A stretch of DNA of 64,000 bases from contig JAREIK010011387.1 in the NCBI GenBank assembly GCA_029783825.1, forward strand, positions 1 to 64,000, given 5' to 3'. This document shows positions 1-13,346 of this stretch, piece after piece. Source of the stretch: Sapria himalayana. Lineage: Eukaryota; Streptophyta; Magnoliopsida; Malpighiales; Rafflesiaceae. The translations under genes were made by a program, and so were the position numbers. The notes under the pieces are model-generated. The model saw only the letters and a list, made by a program, of their open reading frames with translations, ran no database searches and was not told the DNA's origin. How positions within the stretch are numbered: the stretch's first letter is position 1; each line of letters begins with the position of its first letter.

Positions 1-2756
1 GATAATTGATAGATAGAAGATCATATAGATAGACAGACAGATAGATAATGAGATAGATAGATATAGAAATAAATATATAGATAGATAGACAGATAGAGAG
101 ATATATAGATTTAAAGATATATAGATAGATAGACAGATCGATATATAGATAAAAAGATAGATAGATAAATAGATAGATAGTTAGATTGGTAGGACAGATA
201 GATATATAGATAGATCGATTGACAAATAGATAGATATATAGAAAGAAAGAAAGATAGATAGATAGATAAGCATAAATATTGATCATAGATTGATATACAC
301 ATAAATAGATAAATAAATATATAGATAGATAGATAGAAAGACAAATAGATATATAGATAGTTAGACATAAAAATAGTTAGATTGATATATAGACAAATAA
401 ATTGATAGATAGAAAGAAATATAGATATATAGATAGATAAATAGAAATATAAATAGATAGATAGATAAATATATAGTTAGATTGATTGATTAATTGATAG
501 ATAAATAGATAGATAGATAGATAAAAAGATAGACAGATAGATAGATAGACAAATTCATAGATAGATATATATATATATATATAGAAAGATAGACAAATAG
601 ATAGATAGATATACATAAAATAATTAGATAGATAGAAAATTAGATAGATAAATAGACAAATAGATAGATAGATGGATATATAGATAGAAAGATAGACAAA
701 TAAATAGATAGATAGATAGGCATATAGATAGATAGATTGATTATTGATAGATAGATGCCGAGATAAATAGATAGATAGATAGATAGATCAATAGATATAC
801 ATATAAATAATTAGATAGATAGATAATTTGATAGATTGATAGATAGACAAATAGATAGATATATTGATATATAGATAGAAATATAGACAACTAAATGATA
901 GAAAGATAGATAGATAAATAGATAGACAAACAGATAGGATGGACGAACAGATAGATAGATAGTCCGGTGAATAGATATATAGTTAAATAGATATATAGAT
1001 AGGTAGATAGTCAGATTGTTATTTAATCAAATAGTCATATAGATAGGTATATAGATAGACATATATGCAAATAGAAAGATAGATAGATAAATAGATAGTT
1101 AGATTGATAGATTAATATTTTTATAGAGTGATAGATAGACAGATTGATTGATTGATTGATATATAGACAGATAGACATTAGATAGATAAAAAAATATATA
1201 GATTAACAAAATGACAGATAGGCATACATGTAGAAAGAGAGATAGACAGATAAATAGTAGAAAGATACAAAGATAGAGAGATAGATAGATAGAAAGATTG
1301 ACAGACAGATAGATAGATAGATAGACTGATAGATTGAGAGATAATAGATTGATATATAGATATAAAGATAAAAAGATAGATAGATACATAGATACATAGA
1401 TACATAGATACACAGATAGAAAAATATACAGATAGACATATATAAAGATAGACAAATAGATAAATAGATAAATACATAGATATATAGATAGTTAGTTAGA
1501 CTGATAGATAGATAGATAGATATACAAATAGGTAGATAGATAGATATACAAATAGGTAGATAGATAGATAGACAGATAGAAAGATAGATAGATAGACATA
1601 TACACAAATAGGACAAATAGACAGATAGATAGATAGATATTTTTATTGATAGATATTTACATAGAGAAATAGATAAATAAAAATAAAGATAGATAGATAG
1701 ATATAGAGATAGATAGATAAATAGATAGACAGATAGAGATATAGATATATAGATAAATAGATAGATAGATAGATAAATAGATTAAAAAAAATAGATAGAT
1801 AGATAAAATGATAGATAGATTATTGGATAGATAGATAATTAGATAGATAAATATTTAGTTAGATAGATAGTTAGATAGTTAGATAGATATATAGATAGAG
1901 AAATAGATAGATAGATAGATATACAAATAGATAAAAAGATAATAGATAGATTAATAGATAGATAGACAGATAAATAGATAGAAAGATATATAGTTAGATA
2001 GATAGAGAGATAATGAGACGGATAGATATACAAATAGATAGAAAGATTTAAAGATAGATAGATAGATAGACATATAGACATATAGATAGATAAAAAGATA
2101 GATAGATAAATAGACAGATAGATTGATTAATAGGATAGATAGATATATCAATAAATCAATAGACAAATAGATAGATAGATAGATAGATAGATAGAATGAA
2201 TGAAAGAAAGAAAGAAAAGTATATAGATAGATTCATAGATTCATAGACACATAAATAGATGAAATTAACATAAAGATAAATAGATAGTTTATATAAAGAT
2301 AGACAAATAGATATATAGATGGTTAGAAAGAAAAATAGATAGATTGATATATAGACCAAAAGATTTATAGATAGAAAGATAGATAGATAGATAGTTAGTT
2401 AGTTAAATAGACATATAGATAGATAGATAAATATATAAATTGATAGATAAATATATAGATAGATAGATTGATTGATTAATAGACCAATAGATAGATAAAT
2501 AAATAGACAGATAGTTTAGATAGACAAATTTATAGATAGATAGACAGACAGGCAGACAAATAGATAAATAGATAGATAGAAAAATAGATAGATAGATATA
2601 TAAATAGATAGATATAAAGATAGATAGATAGAAAGAAATATAGATGGATAGATAGATAGTCAGATAGTTAGATATTCAAATAGTCGTATGGCTAGATAGA
2701 TAGGTAAATAGATATACACATATACAGAAATCCAAATAGATAGATAGACAGATAGA
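1..2756 (-). repeat. Degenerate tetranucleotide tract, GATA on + strand
   Basis: Almost the whole stretch consists of GATA/TAGA units with frequent single-base variants (GACA, AATA, GAAA, GATT) and short GAAAGAAAG or GATTGATT runs. There is no unique sequence. The minus strand (TCTA) is open over tens of codons only because TCTA repeats contain no stop in any frame. The tract ends at the left terminus of CACTA-1 and starts beyond the window edge. Confidence 0.95.
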
Positions 2757-3600
2757 TACTACTAAAAATTACGATAAATCGACCGAAATATTGACCATAA
2801 AATTTTTTCGGTAATTGTTGTCCAAAACACAACCAGTTAGCGACCTATAAAGGTTATCGAAAAAAAAATTCTACCGACCAAATTTACGACAAAATACCGA
2901 CCATAATTATTGACCAAATGTTTTTTGTTGAAAATTATTCTGTAGAGTTATTCTTGAATATATTACTAACCATTTAACGACATATGATTATAATTGCTCG
3001 GTATAGTGTTTTTCAAATTATTTATGGTTTCATACATACCGACCATTTACCGACCAAATATATATGTTGGTAATTACTAACCAATTCATCACCAATTTAG
3101 AGAATTAAATACGTACATCGGAGAAAAATACTTTTGACCAAATTTTCGACCAACTACCGACCATATATTACTGTCCAAAAATATTTGGTCAGAATATGGT
3201 CTGAAAATTAGAAGGAAATTAGTGAAAATATTTCAAAAGATTATTGAGCATTTATCGACCGAAATTATATTACCATTAAAAATGGTCAGTAAAGCAGTTA
3301 TTCAATATATTTATAATGTCGTAATTACCGACCAACTACTGACCAAATATTTAGGTTGGTAATTATTGACCTTTTCTCAACAGAATATCGACCATACCTC
3401 CGACCAAATGTTTTTGGTTGGAATTTGGTCAGTAAATTAAGATGGAAATAGCAAATAAAAATTTCCAACTAATTACCGACCATTTAACAACCAAAAACAT
3501 ATTACCTTTAAAATTGGTCGATAAATTAGACTTCCAAATACTTATAAATTTATTATCACCGACTTTTTCCGACCAAAATTTTGGTTGGTAATTCAATGTT
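2757..3600. repeat. CACTA-1 left terminal and subterminal repeat region
   Basis: After the terminal TACTACTAAAAA come many scattered copies, in both orientations, of ACCGACCAAAT, ATTTGGTCGG and TTGGTAATT. Examples lie near 3040, 3150, 3330, 3400 and 3550. The same motif family fills the right end at 11215-11889. In characterised CACTA elements such repeats bind the TNPA-type protein; that role is inferred here. Confidence 0.82.
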
Positions 3601-4006
3601 TTAATTTTTTGATTTTAAAATCATTTACTAAATCATTATAACATTAAATCATCGTAACTCAATCATTTTTCCGAATCTGAGCCAACTATAAGCATGAAAT
3701 CACATAAATTTGATATTTCTTCTGAATCCTGGTATATTTTTCTTTGTTATTCTCTTTCAAATTGCATATACACATCTCTGTCTCGCTGAATTATACATAG
3801 ACATTCGAAATTTCATTTTTAGTATATTCAGGTATTAGGTTTTTTTCTCCTCCTAATTTCTTAATTTTTGCTTCGATTTTATTTAACCTAACATGATTTT
3901 GACTCGACACAATTAATTAATCTATAATTTTTCATTTTTAAAAATTTGTTCATCTACTATTTTTATTTTTAGGGTTTTAGTGATTTTGATTTTTATTACA
4001 TGATGT
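3601..4006. other. CACTA-1 internal leader, no recognised feature
   Basis: AT-rich non-repetitive sequence between the subterminal repeats and the AT-rich array. It may hold the promoter and untranslated leader of the transposase gene, but no specific element can be supported. Confidence 0.4.
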
Positions 4007-5300
4007 TTGCATCTGAATAATCTTAATGTTAATGCTTTATATTTATATAATCATATGACATTAGGTATGAATGTCTATACTTTAATATATATTATAATTT
4101 ATAGTAAATCAAACTTTTATTTAATATTAATTTTAAATAATGTCTATAAAAGTATATATAAACTTTTATACATTTATATAATCGAAAGATATTATGTATA
4201 AATGCCTATACTTTAATATATATTGACTTTTTATATTATTAGTACACATTGATATGTTTAAATAACCATATAATTTTATATATAAATATTTATACATATG
4301 TATTAATGTTTATAAATATCTTTACAAAATTTACATTAAACTATCCATTTATATATTTTCTTATATAACAATTATGTAATATTAAATTATTATACAATTT
4401 GTATAACTATATATAAATATTTGTATAACTAATTAAATGTCTATATAATTATATATAACTATATTTGTAACTATATATACATTTATGTATATAGTAGTAT
4501 ATAAAAAAGTATTTTAGAATATCTATACCTATACATTACTATATATATAAATATATAAAATTAAATTAACAAATATATAAACATACATGTATAAATATAT
4601 GTTTAACTATATGTGTAACTAAATGTATAACCACATGTAACTATATTTCTAATGACATGTATAACAACATACAACATTATTTTAAACTATATGTGTATAA
4701 CTATATATACATATTTGTATAACTAAATAAATGTCTATATAATTATATAAACAATATTTATAACTATATATACATTTATGTATTAATATAATTAAAACAA
4801 ATTGTTTTTATAACGATGTTTATATTTATGTATAACCACTTATAACTACTTGTATAAATATATCTATATATAACTATATGTTTTATTATATATAATTATT
4901 TATAACTATATATATTATATGTAAAATAATATATAATTATAAATAATTGTATCTTACTATGTGTATAACTTTAAAAGTTTTATGCATAATTATATTTACA
5001 TATTAAATTTACAACTATATATTTGTATATAGTTGTATATTGAAAAAGTAATTTACTATATCTATACCTATACATTACTATATCTATAATTATATAAAAT
5101 TAAATAAACAAATATATAAACCTACATGTATAAATATATGTTTAACTATATGTGTAACTATATGTATAACCACTTGTAACTCTATTTATAATTACATGTA
5201 TAACGACATACAACATTATTTAAAACTATATGAGGAAAACTATATATAAATATTTTTATATCTTAATAAATGTCTATATAATTATATATAACTATAATTA
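4007..5300. repeat. AT-rich region with a 539-bp tandem duplication
   Basis: The sequence is dominated by TATAACTATATATA-like words. A distinctive block near 4505-4740 (containing TCTATACCTATACATTACTA, then ACATGTATAAATATATG, then ATGTATAACCAC) recurs at about 5045-5280 in the same order, offset by 539 bp. A third diverged copy lies at 60002-60605, just outside the right end of CACTA-2. No coding potential is recognised; the 64-aa frame at 4007-4201 is an AT-rich chance frame. Confidence 0.75.
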
Positions 5301-5344
5301 GAGACAATTGTGTTTGTTAAATCAAATAAATTTTTTAACTAGTC

Positions 5345-8300
5345 ATGTAAGTTGATCGTGAATGGATGTACAAGGGTCGAATAGTCAATGGAATGTTCTC
5401 TAATGAATGGGGGCATAAAGTTGATGAATTTGTTGAATTTGCTCTAACGCATCCTGAGTGTGTGAATGGTGATATAGATATCCGATGCCCTTGCACTTTA
5501 TTTAAATGTCAGAATAAAAAGTTTTTTAATGTTGAGACTGTGAAGATGCTATTTGTATAAAAATTGTTTTATGGTAGATTACTATGTTTGGATATACCAT
5601 GTTGAGAAGCAAGTACACCAGAAGTGTTTGAGTTTAGTATGGGTGTCAGTAAGTGAAGCTGATCAGATGGTCTCAGATAATATTAATCATACTACATACT
5701 ATAAAATGGTTTTTGATGATGCTTGTCCATAATTCAACCTGAAAGAGGAACCCAATGATGAGGGAAGGAATTTTTATGATATGATTCAAGCTGGAGAAAA
5801 CCCTATTTATTAGGAAAATTCTAAGCATACTCAACTTTATATAGTCGTAAGGATGTTAGAAATAAAGTTCATACACAGGTGTTTGTGGGGATGGTTTGAT
5901 GATATCTCTAAATTTATTCAAGAATTATTCCCATAATCTTATGCCATTGGATTTCTATTGCATGAAGAAGTTATTTAGAGGCTTGGGATTACCAGTACAG
6001 CTCATTTATTACTATGTGAACAACTGAATGATATACTGGGGTGATAACATTGACCTTTATAGTTGTAAAATATGTGGGCATGCTCAGTACAAGTAAAAGT
6101 TTATGTGTTTTTGAAATAGATTATTTATACGTAAGTTGAAGGTGTTGTATAATAAGATGCACTATTTTCCAATAACACCTAGGTTGTAGAGATTGTATGC
6201 ATCAACCGCAATAGCTAATGAAAAGAGGTGGCATTCAGAGCATCATATAAAGGATGGTAAGATGTGTCACCCTTCTGATGTCCCTGCTTATAAACATTTT
6301 GATGGGTATTTTCATGATTTTTCTTCTGAAGTTCAAAATATTAGCCTGGGTTTATTTGCTGATGGTTTTAAGCCATCTAGTCAATCTGAATAGCAATATT
6401 CTTTGTGGCCTGTGGTGGTGACCATGTATAATTTTTTTCCAGACTTATGTATGAAGGAGGAATTTATGTTTTTGACTATGTTATTGTCGGAGCCTACAAA
6501 TCCAAAGGGAGAGATAGATGTTTTCTTGCATCCATTGATAGCAAAGTTGAAAGTCTTTAGGGTGTTGGGGTTCAAACTAATAATATTTCTAAATGGTAAA
6601 ATTTTCAAATGTGCGCTGCCCTCATTTGGACCATAAATAACTTTTTAGTGTATTATATGATGTCTGGGTGGAGTACAACTAGTATGTTGGCATGTCCTCA
6701 TTGTATTTAAGATTCTGATACTTTTAGATTAATTAAGAGCGGAAAATAGTCGTGGTTCGACAACCATCATATATTTTTGGCCATTAATCATCCGTATCGA
6801 CGTAATGCCAAAGACTTCATTAAGAAGAGAAAGGTTACTAAACAATTCATGGTACTTAGATATGGAAAAGATATTCTGTAGGAATTGAATAATAGAGGGT
6901 TGAGTAAGGTGATAAATGTTGATGCTGAGGTTGTGAATCCAACTATATCTAAGACTTCTTGGGGGAATAAAAGAAGTATTTTTTGGGATTTTCCCTACTA
7001 CAGTGAGCACTTGCACATGCACAATCTTGATGTTATGCATATCGAGAAGAATGTTTTTGACAATATTTTCAATAAAGTATTTAACATTCCAAGGAAAACT
7101 AAGGACACTTACAAGTAAAGAGATAAGTTGATTAAATATTGTCGTTGTCCTTAATTTGTTAAAAATCTTGTCACCAATAAATATCTTGATTTGCCATTTG
7201 TTCTGAATAAATTACAGAAGAATGTTATGTTGGAGTGGGTAAAAAAACTTAGATTTCTAAATGGGTATGGTTCTAATGTGGGGAGATGTGTGGATGCACA
7301 AAAAATTAAGATGTTTGGCATTAAAAGTCATGATTGTCATGTATTAATGCAAAAGTTGTTACCAATAACTCTTCGAGAATTCCTGCCTAATATAATATGG
7401 GAGCTGATAACTAAGATTTCTTTATTCTTCAAGCAACTAACTTCTTCTTTATTGACTAATGAGGAGTTGAAGAATCTGGATGAACAAATTCTAGTTATCA
7501 TATGCAATCTTAAGAAAATCTTTCCTCCTAATTTTTTTGAATCAATGGAACATCTTCCAGTGCACTTGGCTTACAAAAGCTTGGATTGCTGGTCCTGTCC
7601 ATTATCATTGGATGTATCCTCCAGAAAGATAATATTAATTCACTAAATCAATTCTTTTTTTATATATAAATTTATATATGCACAAAAATGACTTGTAATT
7701 TTCACTAATCTTTTTGTAGATACTTGAGGAAAATAAAGTATACAATAATGAAAAAGGCTCAGGATGAGGGTTCTATATCAATAGGCTATAGTATGGATTA
7801 GGCTACAAAATTTACACCATTCTATTTCAAAGAAGGAGATCCAACTCTTCCACTTAAGGAAAAATAGAATGAGGTTTATCTTTATGACAATGTGGATAAT
7901 GAATTGTTTGAAATTTTCAGGGCTCCACGTAAAGTAATTGGTGCTGAAGAGAAAAGGTATCTAGCAAACTATGAATATTTTGTAGCTCATCTATATGTCC
8001 TAATTAATTGTCCAGAGATTTAACCATTCATTGAGTAAGTATTTCCTAATAGACAAATAACATCTATTATGCATTATAATTTACTATTTCCTATCAATGT
8101 ATCAATTATTTTTAATTTTTTTAGTGATTTTGTTACTGATAAATGAAAGTGTTTTAAAACATGAATGAAGAAGCAATCAATGCCATAATGAAAAAAAAAT
8201 TTCCATCATTTTTTGAAAAATACGTATGTTTATTTTTAATTAAAATCACAAAATAATTATATTGTTATAATAAAAATTTATAATTGTAATCTAAATAATC

Positions 8301-9071
8301 CACTTAATTTTGATTATAGGTTCATAATCATGCTAATAAAATTTCCAATAATTATCTTCGAAGTATAGCACGAGGTCTCATAAGAGAGGTTAGAACATAC
8401 AATGGTTATAGTGTGAATGGTTTTAAAATTGACACAAAATTGTATGGTAGCTACTGGGCAATAGATAATATGGGGGTATGCTTTAAAGGATCTATGTACA
8501 AAGAAACCAAATATTACTATTATGGTAGTCTAGTCGATGCGATCAAGTTAGAATTTGAAGCCCTTCCAGTTAAAAAACAATGTTTTTCAAATGTGAATGT
8601 TTCAATCCAACACCATATGTTAATATTATTGTTCATCCTCGATATAAACTCGTCGACGTGGCATGATAAAAAATGATTCAACAAGTATGTATCTTTTTTC
8701 TTAGATGTACAAGCATCACAGGTTTATTATTGTGAATATCCGTGTCGGACCGGTCCTAGAAAGGATTGGAAAGCTATGTGAAAGATAATAGCATGGGCTC
8801 AAATTGACATCTCGACATCACCAAGTACACATTTCATACCCCAGCTTTTAAAAATGATGACAATGATGTTATAATTGAAGATGTAGTGGGTGACAAAAAC
8901 ATCCTTTTAGTCGCATTTTCTAAGATTGATACAAGTGGGGATGTAGATATTGATGAAAATTTAATTGATAATGAGGAAGAAATGAGTGATGAAGAGGAGT
9001 TTGAAAATGATATTACTACATCTGAAGAAGAAGAAGAATCATATTTGGATGATTCTGATGAGAATGAGTAG
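5345..9071 (+). pseudogene. CACTA-1 TNP2-like transposase (tnpD-type), broken
   Basis: This is a decayed transposase of the En/Spm TNP2 type, which would have cut and joined the element ends. The predicted ATG (5345) is followed at once by TAA, then by the family N-terminus (DREWMYKGR, and a CPC..C.N cysteine motif near 5490). Recognisable blocks follow in order: HPSDVPAYKHFDGYFHDF and LGLFADGF with its conserved Asp (6270-6375); WPVVVTMYNF and the EIDVFLHPLI region (6405-6560); HNLDVMHIEKN (7020-7055); GIKSHDCHVLMQKLLP (7315-7365); a DUF4218-like part after an intron (about 7720-8035); and a DUF4216-like part (8335-8850), with PCRTGPRKDWKAM near 8740-8778. An acidic Glu/Asp-rich tail ends at TAG 9071. 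Stops and frame changes occur throughout, so no functional protein is expected. Exon limits are approximate. Confidence 0.85.
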
Positions 9072-9126
9072 ACAGTGAGTTAATCATTTTTGTTTATTTT
9101 CAATGCATTATGTATTTTTTATAGGT

Positions 9127-10908
9127 ATGGCATGTGGATGAGGTAGAGGCAGCATGTTGCAAGATTGTACAAGTTATGGTATAGGTTGCATGACCTTTGG
9201 TATGCCCGAAACTGGTAGAGGGTCATGGGTGGAAGAGATGCCACAATAGATAGAGAAGGTTGTGAATGTACCACAGCAGCAGCATCAGTTGACTGATCCA
9301 AAAATGGTGCTGAGATTTTGATGAATGATCAAGAGATATGGGAGGGATAAGAGTGAGATGATGGATATGTTGGAGAGTCTTCCTCAGAGCACCCTACAGA
9401 CGAGACTATCTCTATTGCTCAGTTTGACCTGACAATTGATAATCCGTAAGATATAAAACTTAACAAATGATTTCTCAATTTTTTAATTTATTTCTTTCTT
9501 GCTAAAAATTTTTTGTTATAGGATGAAATTAGTGTTGTCTAGTTCCTTTTCAAGGAGTTCGAGAATAATTTTCATGAAATCCTTTAAACGTAATGGAGAT
9601 AATTGAAAGTCACTCACACATAGAGACCAATTGATGATTTGGAGAGAATTTAAGCTAAATATTGCTACCTAAAAATTTTTACATCTTTTATTTATTCTTT
9701 TGTTCACTGATTAAAAATTATTTATTTATAATTGTAGAATGTTTACAAGTGGACACAGCTAAAGGAGTCCGTCAAAATTGTGTTCTACAAACATGCTGCC
9801 AGTCGGTATAAAGACATGGTGTTCGAGATTAAAGATAAATGACTGAAGAAGAAAGAAAAAAATTCGAGTGTCCCAGATCAAGTTTTCGAGGAGTGCCAAA
9901 GCAGATGAGAAGATCCAGATTATAAGAAGAAATGTGCTAAACAGAGTTGTAATCATCGCTTAGAGTAGGCTGGGAAGAGTAGTGGCATGTCTACACATAC
10001 TTGTGGATCTCACTCTATGCATGTGCACAATGAGCATTGGTATTATTTCTAATTTATACTTTTGATGTTTATTAATTTATGAATTGTATACAATTATGCC
10101 TTAATTTCATTTCTCATAAGAAATTTATTTTCAATAGAATTAATGTATGTATTATGTGTAATTATAGACACCAAGGTGGGTAAGAAGCCCAGTGCTCCTC
10201 ACTTATTCAGATACATGCACATGAAGGCTTATGATGATCAGACTTTCATTTATCAAAGATCTCATGCAGCAAATGTAAGTTTAAATAAAAAAATTTAATT
10301 GTTCTTTTTTTTGTTTGAATATGAATTAAAATACTTTTCATATATTTTATTAGGCGGGATATGAGGAATTGTTAGTTGCTGTGACTCAAGCGTATTCCAA
10401 GTCTACTTTAGGTTCAAGTAAATTGTGCAATAGGTAGTTCTCATTCATCAGCTCCACCAATTGATGCTAATCAGATTTGGTATGCAGCTATTGATAGCAA
10501 GGAGAAGATACCCATCTATGGCATCGGTTCATTGACATCTTCATTCTACTCACATAGACAACCAGAATATGAAGCTGAATTTTCAGGACTAGTTTTGAAT
10601 TTGTTCTTGAAGATGGAGGAATTTTAGAACTAGATGCAAAATTCGATACATTTTCAGTTGGTCGATACCGAGTGACACATGATCGACTATGAGGATGATA
10701 GGGATGAGTTGCATATCCATATTGACTAGCTTACAAAGAATTTTCAGAAGGGAGGACATTAGTTCAACCCTGATGATCTACCTCAGATTGTTCGGCATAA
10801 TACTCTAGCTACAGCATCTACTCCATCACCTACAATAGTACTTGCAACAACCACATCAGGACTGGCAGTAGTAGACAGCTCTATCCTAATACCCGATATC
10901 TCACCGTG
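9127..10908 (+). pseudogene. CACTA-1 second gene, Transposase_24-like (TNPA-type), broken
   Basis: After a probable acceptor (TTTTTATAG) an ATG at 9127 opens a Gly/Arg-rich start interrupted by TGA (MACG, stop, GRGSMLQD). Further blocks resemble the plant transposase Ptta/En/Spm (Transposase_24) family: EDPDYKKKCAKQ (about 9909-9945), a Thr-His-Thr-Cys-Gly-Ser-His pattern near 9995, KPSAPHLFRYMH followed by DQTFIYQRSHAAN (10185-10273), then AGYEELLVAVTQA (10354-10392) and EKIPIYGIGSL (10500-10535). This gene would supply the DNA-binding partner for the subterminal repeats. Several TGA/TAG stops and at least one frame change break it. Donor-like GTAAGT sequences (e.g. 10275) support introns. 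Family assignment rests on motif memory, not on a search. Confidence 0.7.
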
Positions 10909-11214
10909 AGGACCAGAAATGTCACATCATAATGATTATGAAACTAGGTTGGATGATAGAGTGTATTACACACATTTTTTTTCAATTTCTTAAACATTGA
11001 TTTTGGATTTTAATTTTTTATTTTATCTTGATTTTTTTAATATATAAATGTAGTATATATAGTTGTTTGCTTGAGGTATTTGGATTTTTATTTTGTTGTT
11101 TTATCTTTAATTGTTTATGCAAGAACTGAATCAAAACTGGAATCAAAATTTTTGTTTTTTTGTGTATTTTTTGTTTCAGTTTCTGCAGCAACTACAGAAT
11201 TACTGCTAAAAAAA
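10909..11214 (+). other. CACTA-1 3' region, no recognised feature
   Basis: T-rich sequence between the end of the second gene and the right subterminal repeats. It could be 3' untranslated sequence. No terminator or other site can be supported. Confidence 0.35.
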
Positions 11215-11889
11215 ATTGTTCAGTAATTACCGACCAAATTGCGATCAAACCAACCATAATTTTTTATTATCAATGGCTGGTAAAAGATCTCATAATGGTC
11301 GTTAATACCTTTGGAGATCAATTATGAAATAATGATTTTAAAAGATTTTGGTCAGTTTTTTGTCATAATTTTTTAGGCTTTACCGACTATTTTGTGACCA
11401 TATACCGACAAATTATTTTGGTCAAAAAGTGGTTGACATTTAGTTGGAATTTATTTGTCAGTAAATGGTCTTTAAATGGTCGGTAATTATCGATCATTTA
11501 GAGACCATTTATCATCTTAATTCTTTTGGTTAGAAAATGGTAGGAATTTAGTCGGTAATTATTTGTCGGTGATAGGTCTGTAAATGATCGGTAATTACAG
11601 ACCAATTGGAGACAATGTACCGGCATTATTTATTCGGTAAGTAAATTGTCATAATTTAGTCAGTAAATCATCATTAAGAGAGGATCAGTAAATGGTCGAT
11701 AATTTACCAACTGACTATTTTTTTCATAGGTAAAATATTTAGTGACGAGCAAAATTACGACTACTTTTTTTTGGTCAGTAAAGGGTCGCTAATTAGTTTA
11801 CAGACCAAAAAAACATCTAATTACCGACCAAAAAAACATCTAATTACCGACCAAATATTTGGTCGGTAATATGGTGATTTTTAGTAGTG
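11215..11889. repeat. CACTA-1 right terminal and subterminal repeat region
   Basis: Dense copies of TTACCGACC, GGTCGGTAATT and GGTCAGTAAA in both orientations run to the terminus TTTTTAGTAGTG at 11889. Close to the end, a unit of about 23 bp containing CATCTAATTACCGACC is directly repeated (about 11811-11856). Confidence 0.82.
11843..11870. repeat. Perfect 28-bp palindrome near the CACTA-1 right end
   Basis: Two abutting arms, ATTACCGACCAAAT and its exact reverse complement, form a gapless palindrome centred between 11856 and 11857, 19 bp inside the element end. It is two subterminal motifs head to head. It may be a strong binding site for the second-gene product or a cruciform; both are inferences. 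Confidence 0.9.
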
Positions 11890-12412
11890 TTAATAGTCTA
11901 TCAATCAATCAATCTATCTATATATCTATCTGTCTATCTGTCTATCTGTCTATCATCTATTTATCTATCTATCAATCTATACATCTATCTTTATATCTGC
12001 CACTATTTATATCTATCTATATATCTATTTGTATATCTGACTATTTGTCTTGCTGTCTATCTTTATATTTTTTTATCATTCTATTTGTCTAAATGTTTAT
12101 CAATCTATCTTGCTATATGTCTATCTATCTATTGGTCTATCTGTCTAGCTATCTATCTGTCTATCTATCTATCTATCTATTTGTCTGTATATCATTATAT
12201 CTCTCTATTAGGCTATCTATCTATCTGTCTATCTTTCTATCTATCTATTTGTATATCCTTCTATCTATCTACCTGTTTATTTGTATATCATTATATATAT
12301 CTACATGTCTATATATTCGTGTATGTGTCTATCATCTATATATCTATCTGTCTATATGTATCTATATCTTTATGTCTATATGTCTATCTGTATATATATT
12401 AATCTATCTATT

Positions 12413-12443
<31 letters not shown>

Positions 12444-12792
12444 ATGCTTGTTTATCTATCTATCTATCTATCTATCTATATATCTATGTATATTTCTAAT
12501 CTGACTATCTAAATATCTATCTATCTATTTGTCTTTCTATCTATATATATATCTATTTATCAAACAAACAAATAATCTATCTATCTATATATCTATGGAT
12601 CTATCTATCTATCTATTTAATTATCTATCTATCTATCTATGTATCTAATGATCTATGTATCTATCTACCTACCTATTTTCAATCATCTATCTATCTATTT
12701 ATCTATCTGTATATCTTTATATCTAATTATCACTCTATCTATGGGTATGTTTGTCTATCTATATATCTATCTGTCTATATATTAGTCAGTTT

Positions 12793-12795
<3 letters not shown>

Positions 12796-12826
<31 letters not shown>
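12796..12826. repeat. (TA)n microsatellite
   Basis: Pure alternating TA run of about 31 nt within the TCTA tract. Confidence 0.9.
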
Positions 12827-12828
<2 letters not shown>

Positions 12829-13315
12829 ATCTATCTTTCTATCTAACTTTCTATTTTTCATTCTCTCTATTTATCTATTTATCTATCTATATATAAATAT
12901 ATACCTATCTTGTTGTATATCTATCTCTATATCTCTCTAGCTATCTATCTATTTATATATATATCATTCTATTTATTAATCTATCTCCCTAATTATATAT
13001 CTATCTTTCTCTCTATCAAATTATGCATATATCTATCTATCTATATATCTATATACCTATCTATCCGTCTCTCTATCTATCTATTTGTTTATCTATGTAT
13101 CTAGCTATATTTCTATCTATCTATGTATTAGTCTATAATTTTACCTATCTATTTATCTATTTGTATGTCTATCAATATATATATATATATCTATTTATAT
13201 ATCTATCAATTTATCTTGCTACCAACCTATCTATCTATTTACATATCTATCTATATATCTATCTATCTCTCTATATATCTATGTATAATTATATTTATAT
13301 ATCTAACTATCTATT

Positions 13316-13346
<31 letters not shown>

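Larger units (their letters stand above)
2757..11889 (+). mobile_element. CACTA-1: 9.1-kb CACTA (En/Spm-type) DNA transposon, degenerate
   Basis: The right end is TTTTTAGTAGTG (to 11889). The left end reads TACTACTAAAAA (from 2757), which matches the inverse terminus CACTACTAAAAA except for C to T at the first base. Both ends carry many copies of a CCGACCAAAT / ATTTGGTCGG subterminal repeat, the usual CACTA layout for binding the element's own DNA-binding protein. Between them lie a TNP2-like transposase gene and a second gene, both on the + strand and both broken. The flanking triplets (AGA on the left, TTA on the right) do not match, so no target-site duplication is visible. The left flank is GATA on the + strand and the right flank is TCTA, so tract polarity differs across the element. 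Confidence 0.88.

Noticed and set aside
4007..4201. 64-codon frame in the AT-rich region
   Set aside because: AT-rich chance frame inside a non-coding repeat, with no family motif.
11887..12402. 171-codon + frame (and many like it in the tetranucleotide tracts) as membrane protein genes
   Set aside because: The translations are imperfect Ser-Ile-Tyr-Leu repeats that follow from TCTA in any frame. Neighbouring frames are equally open, and no domain or start context is conserved.
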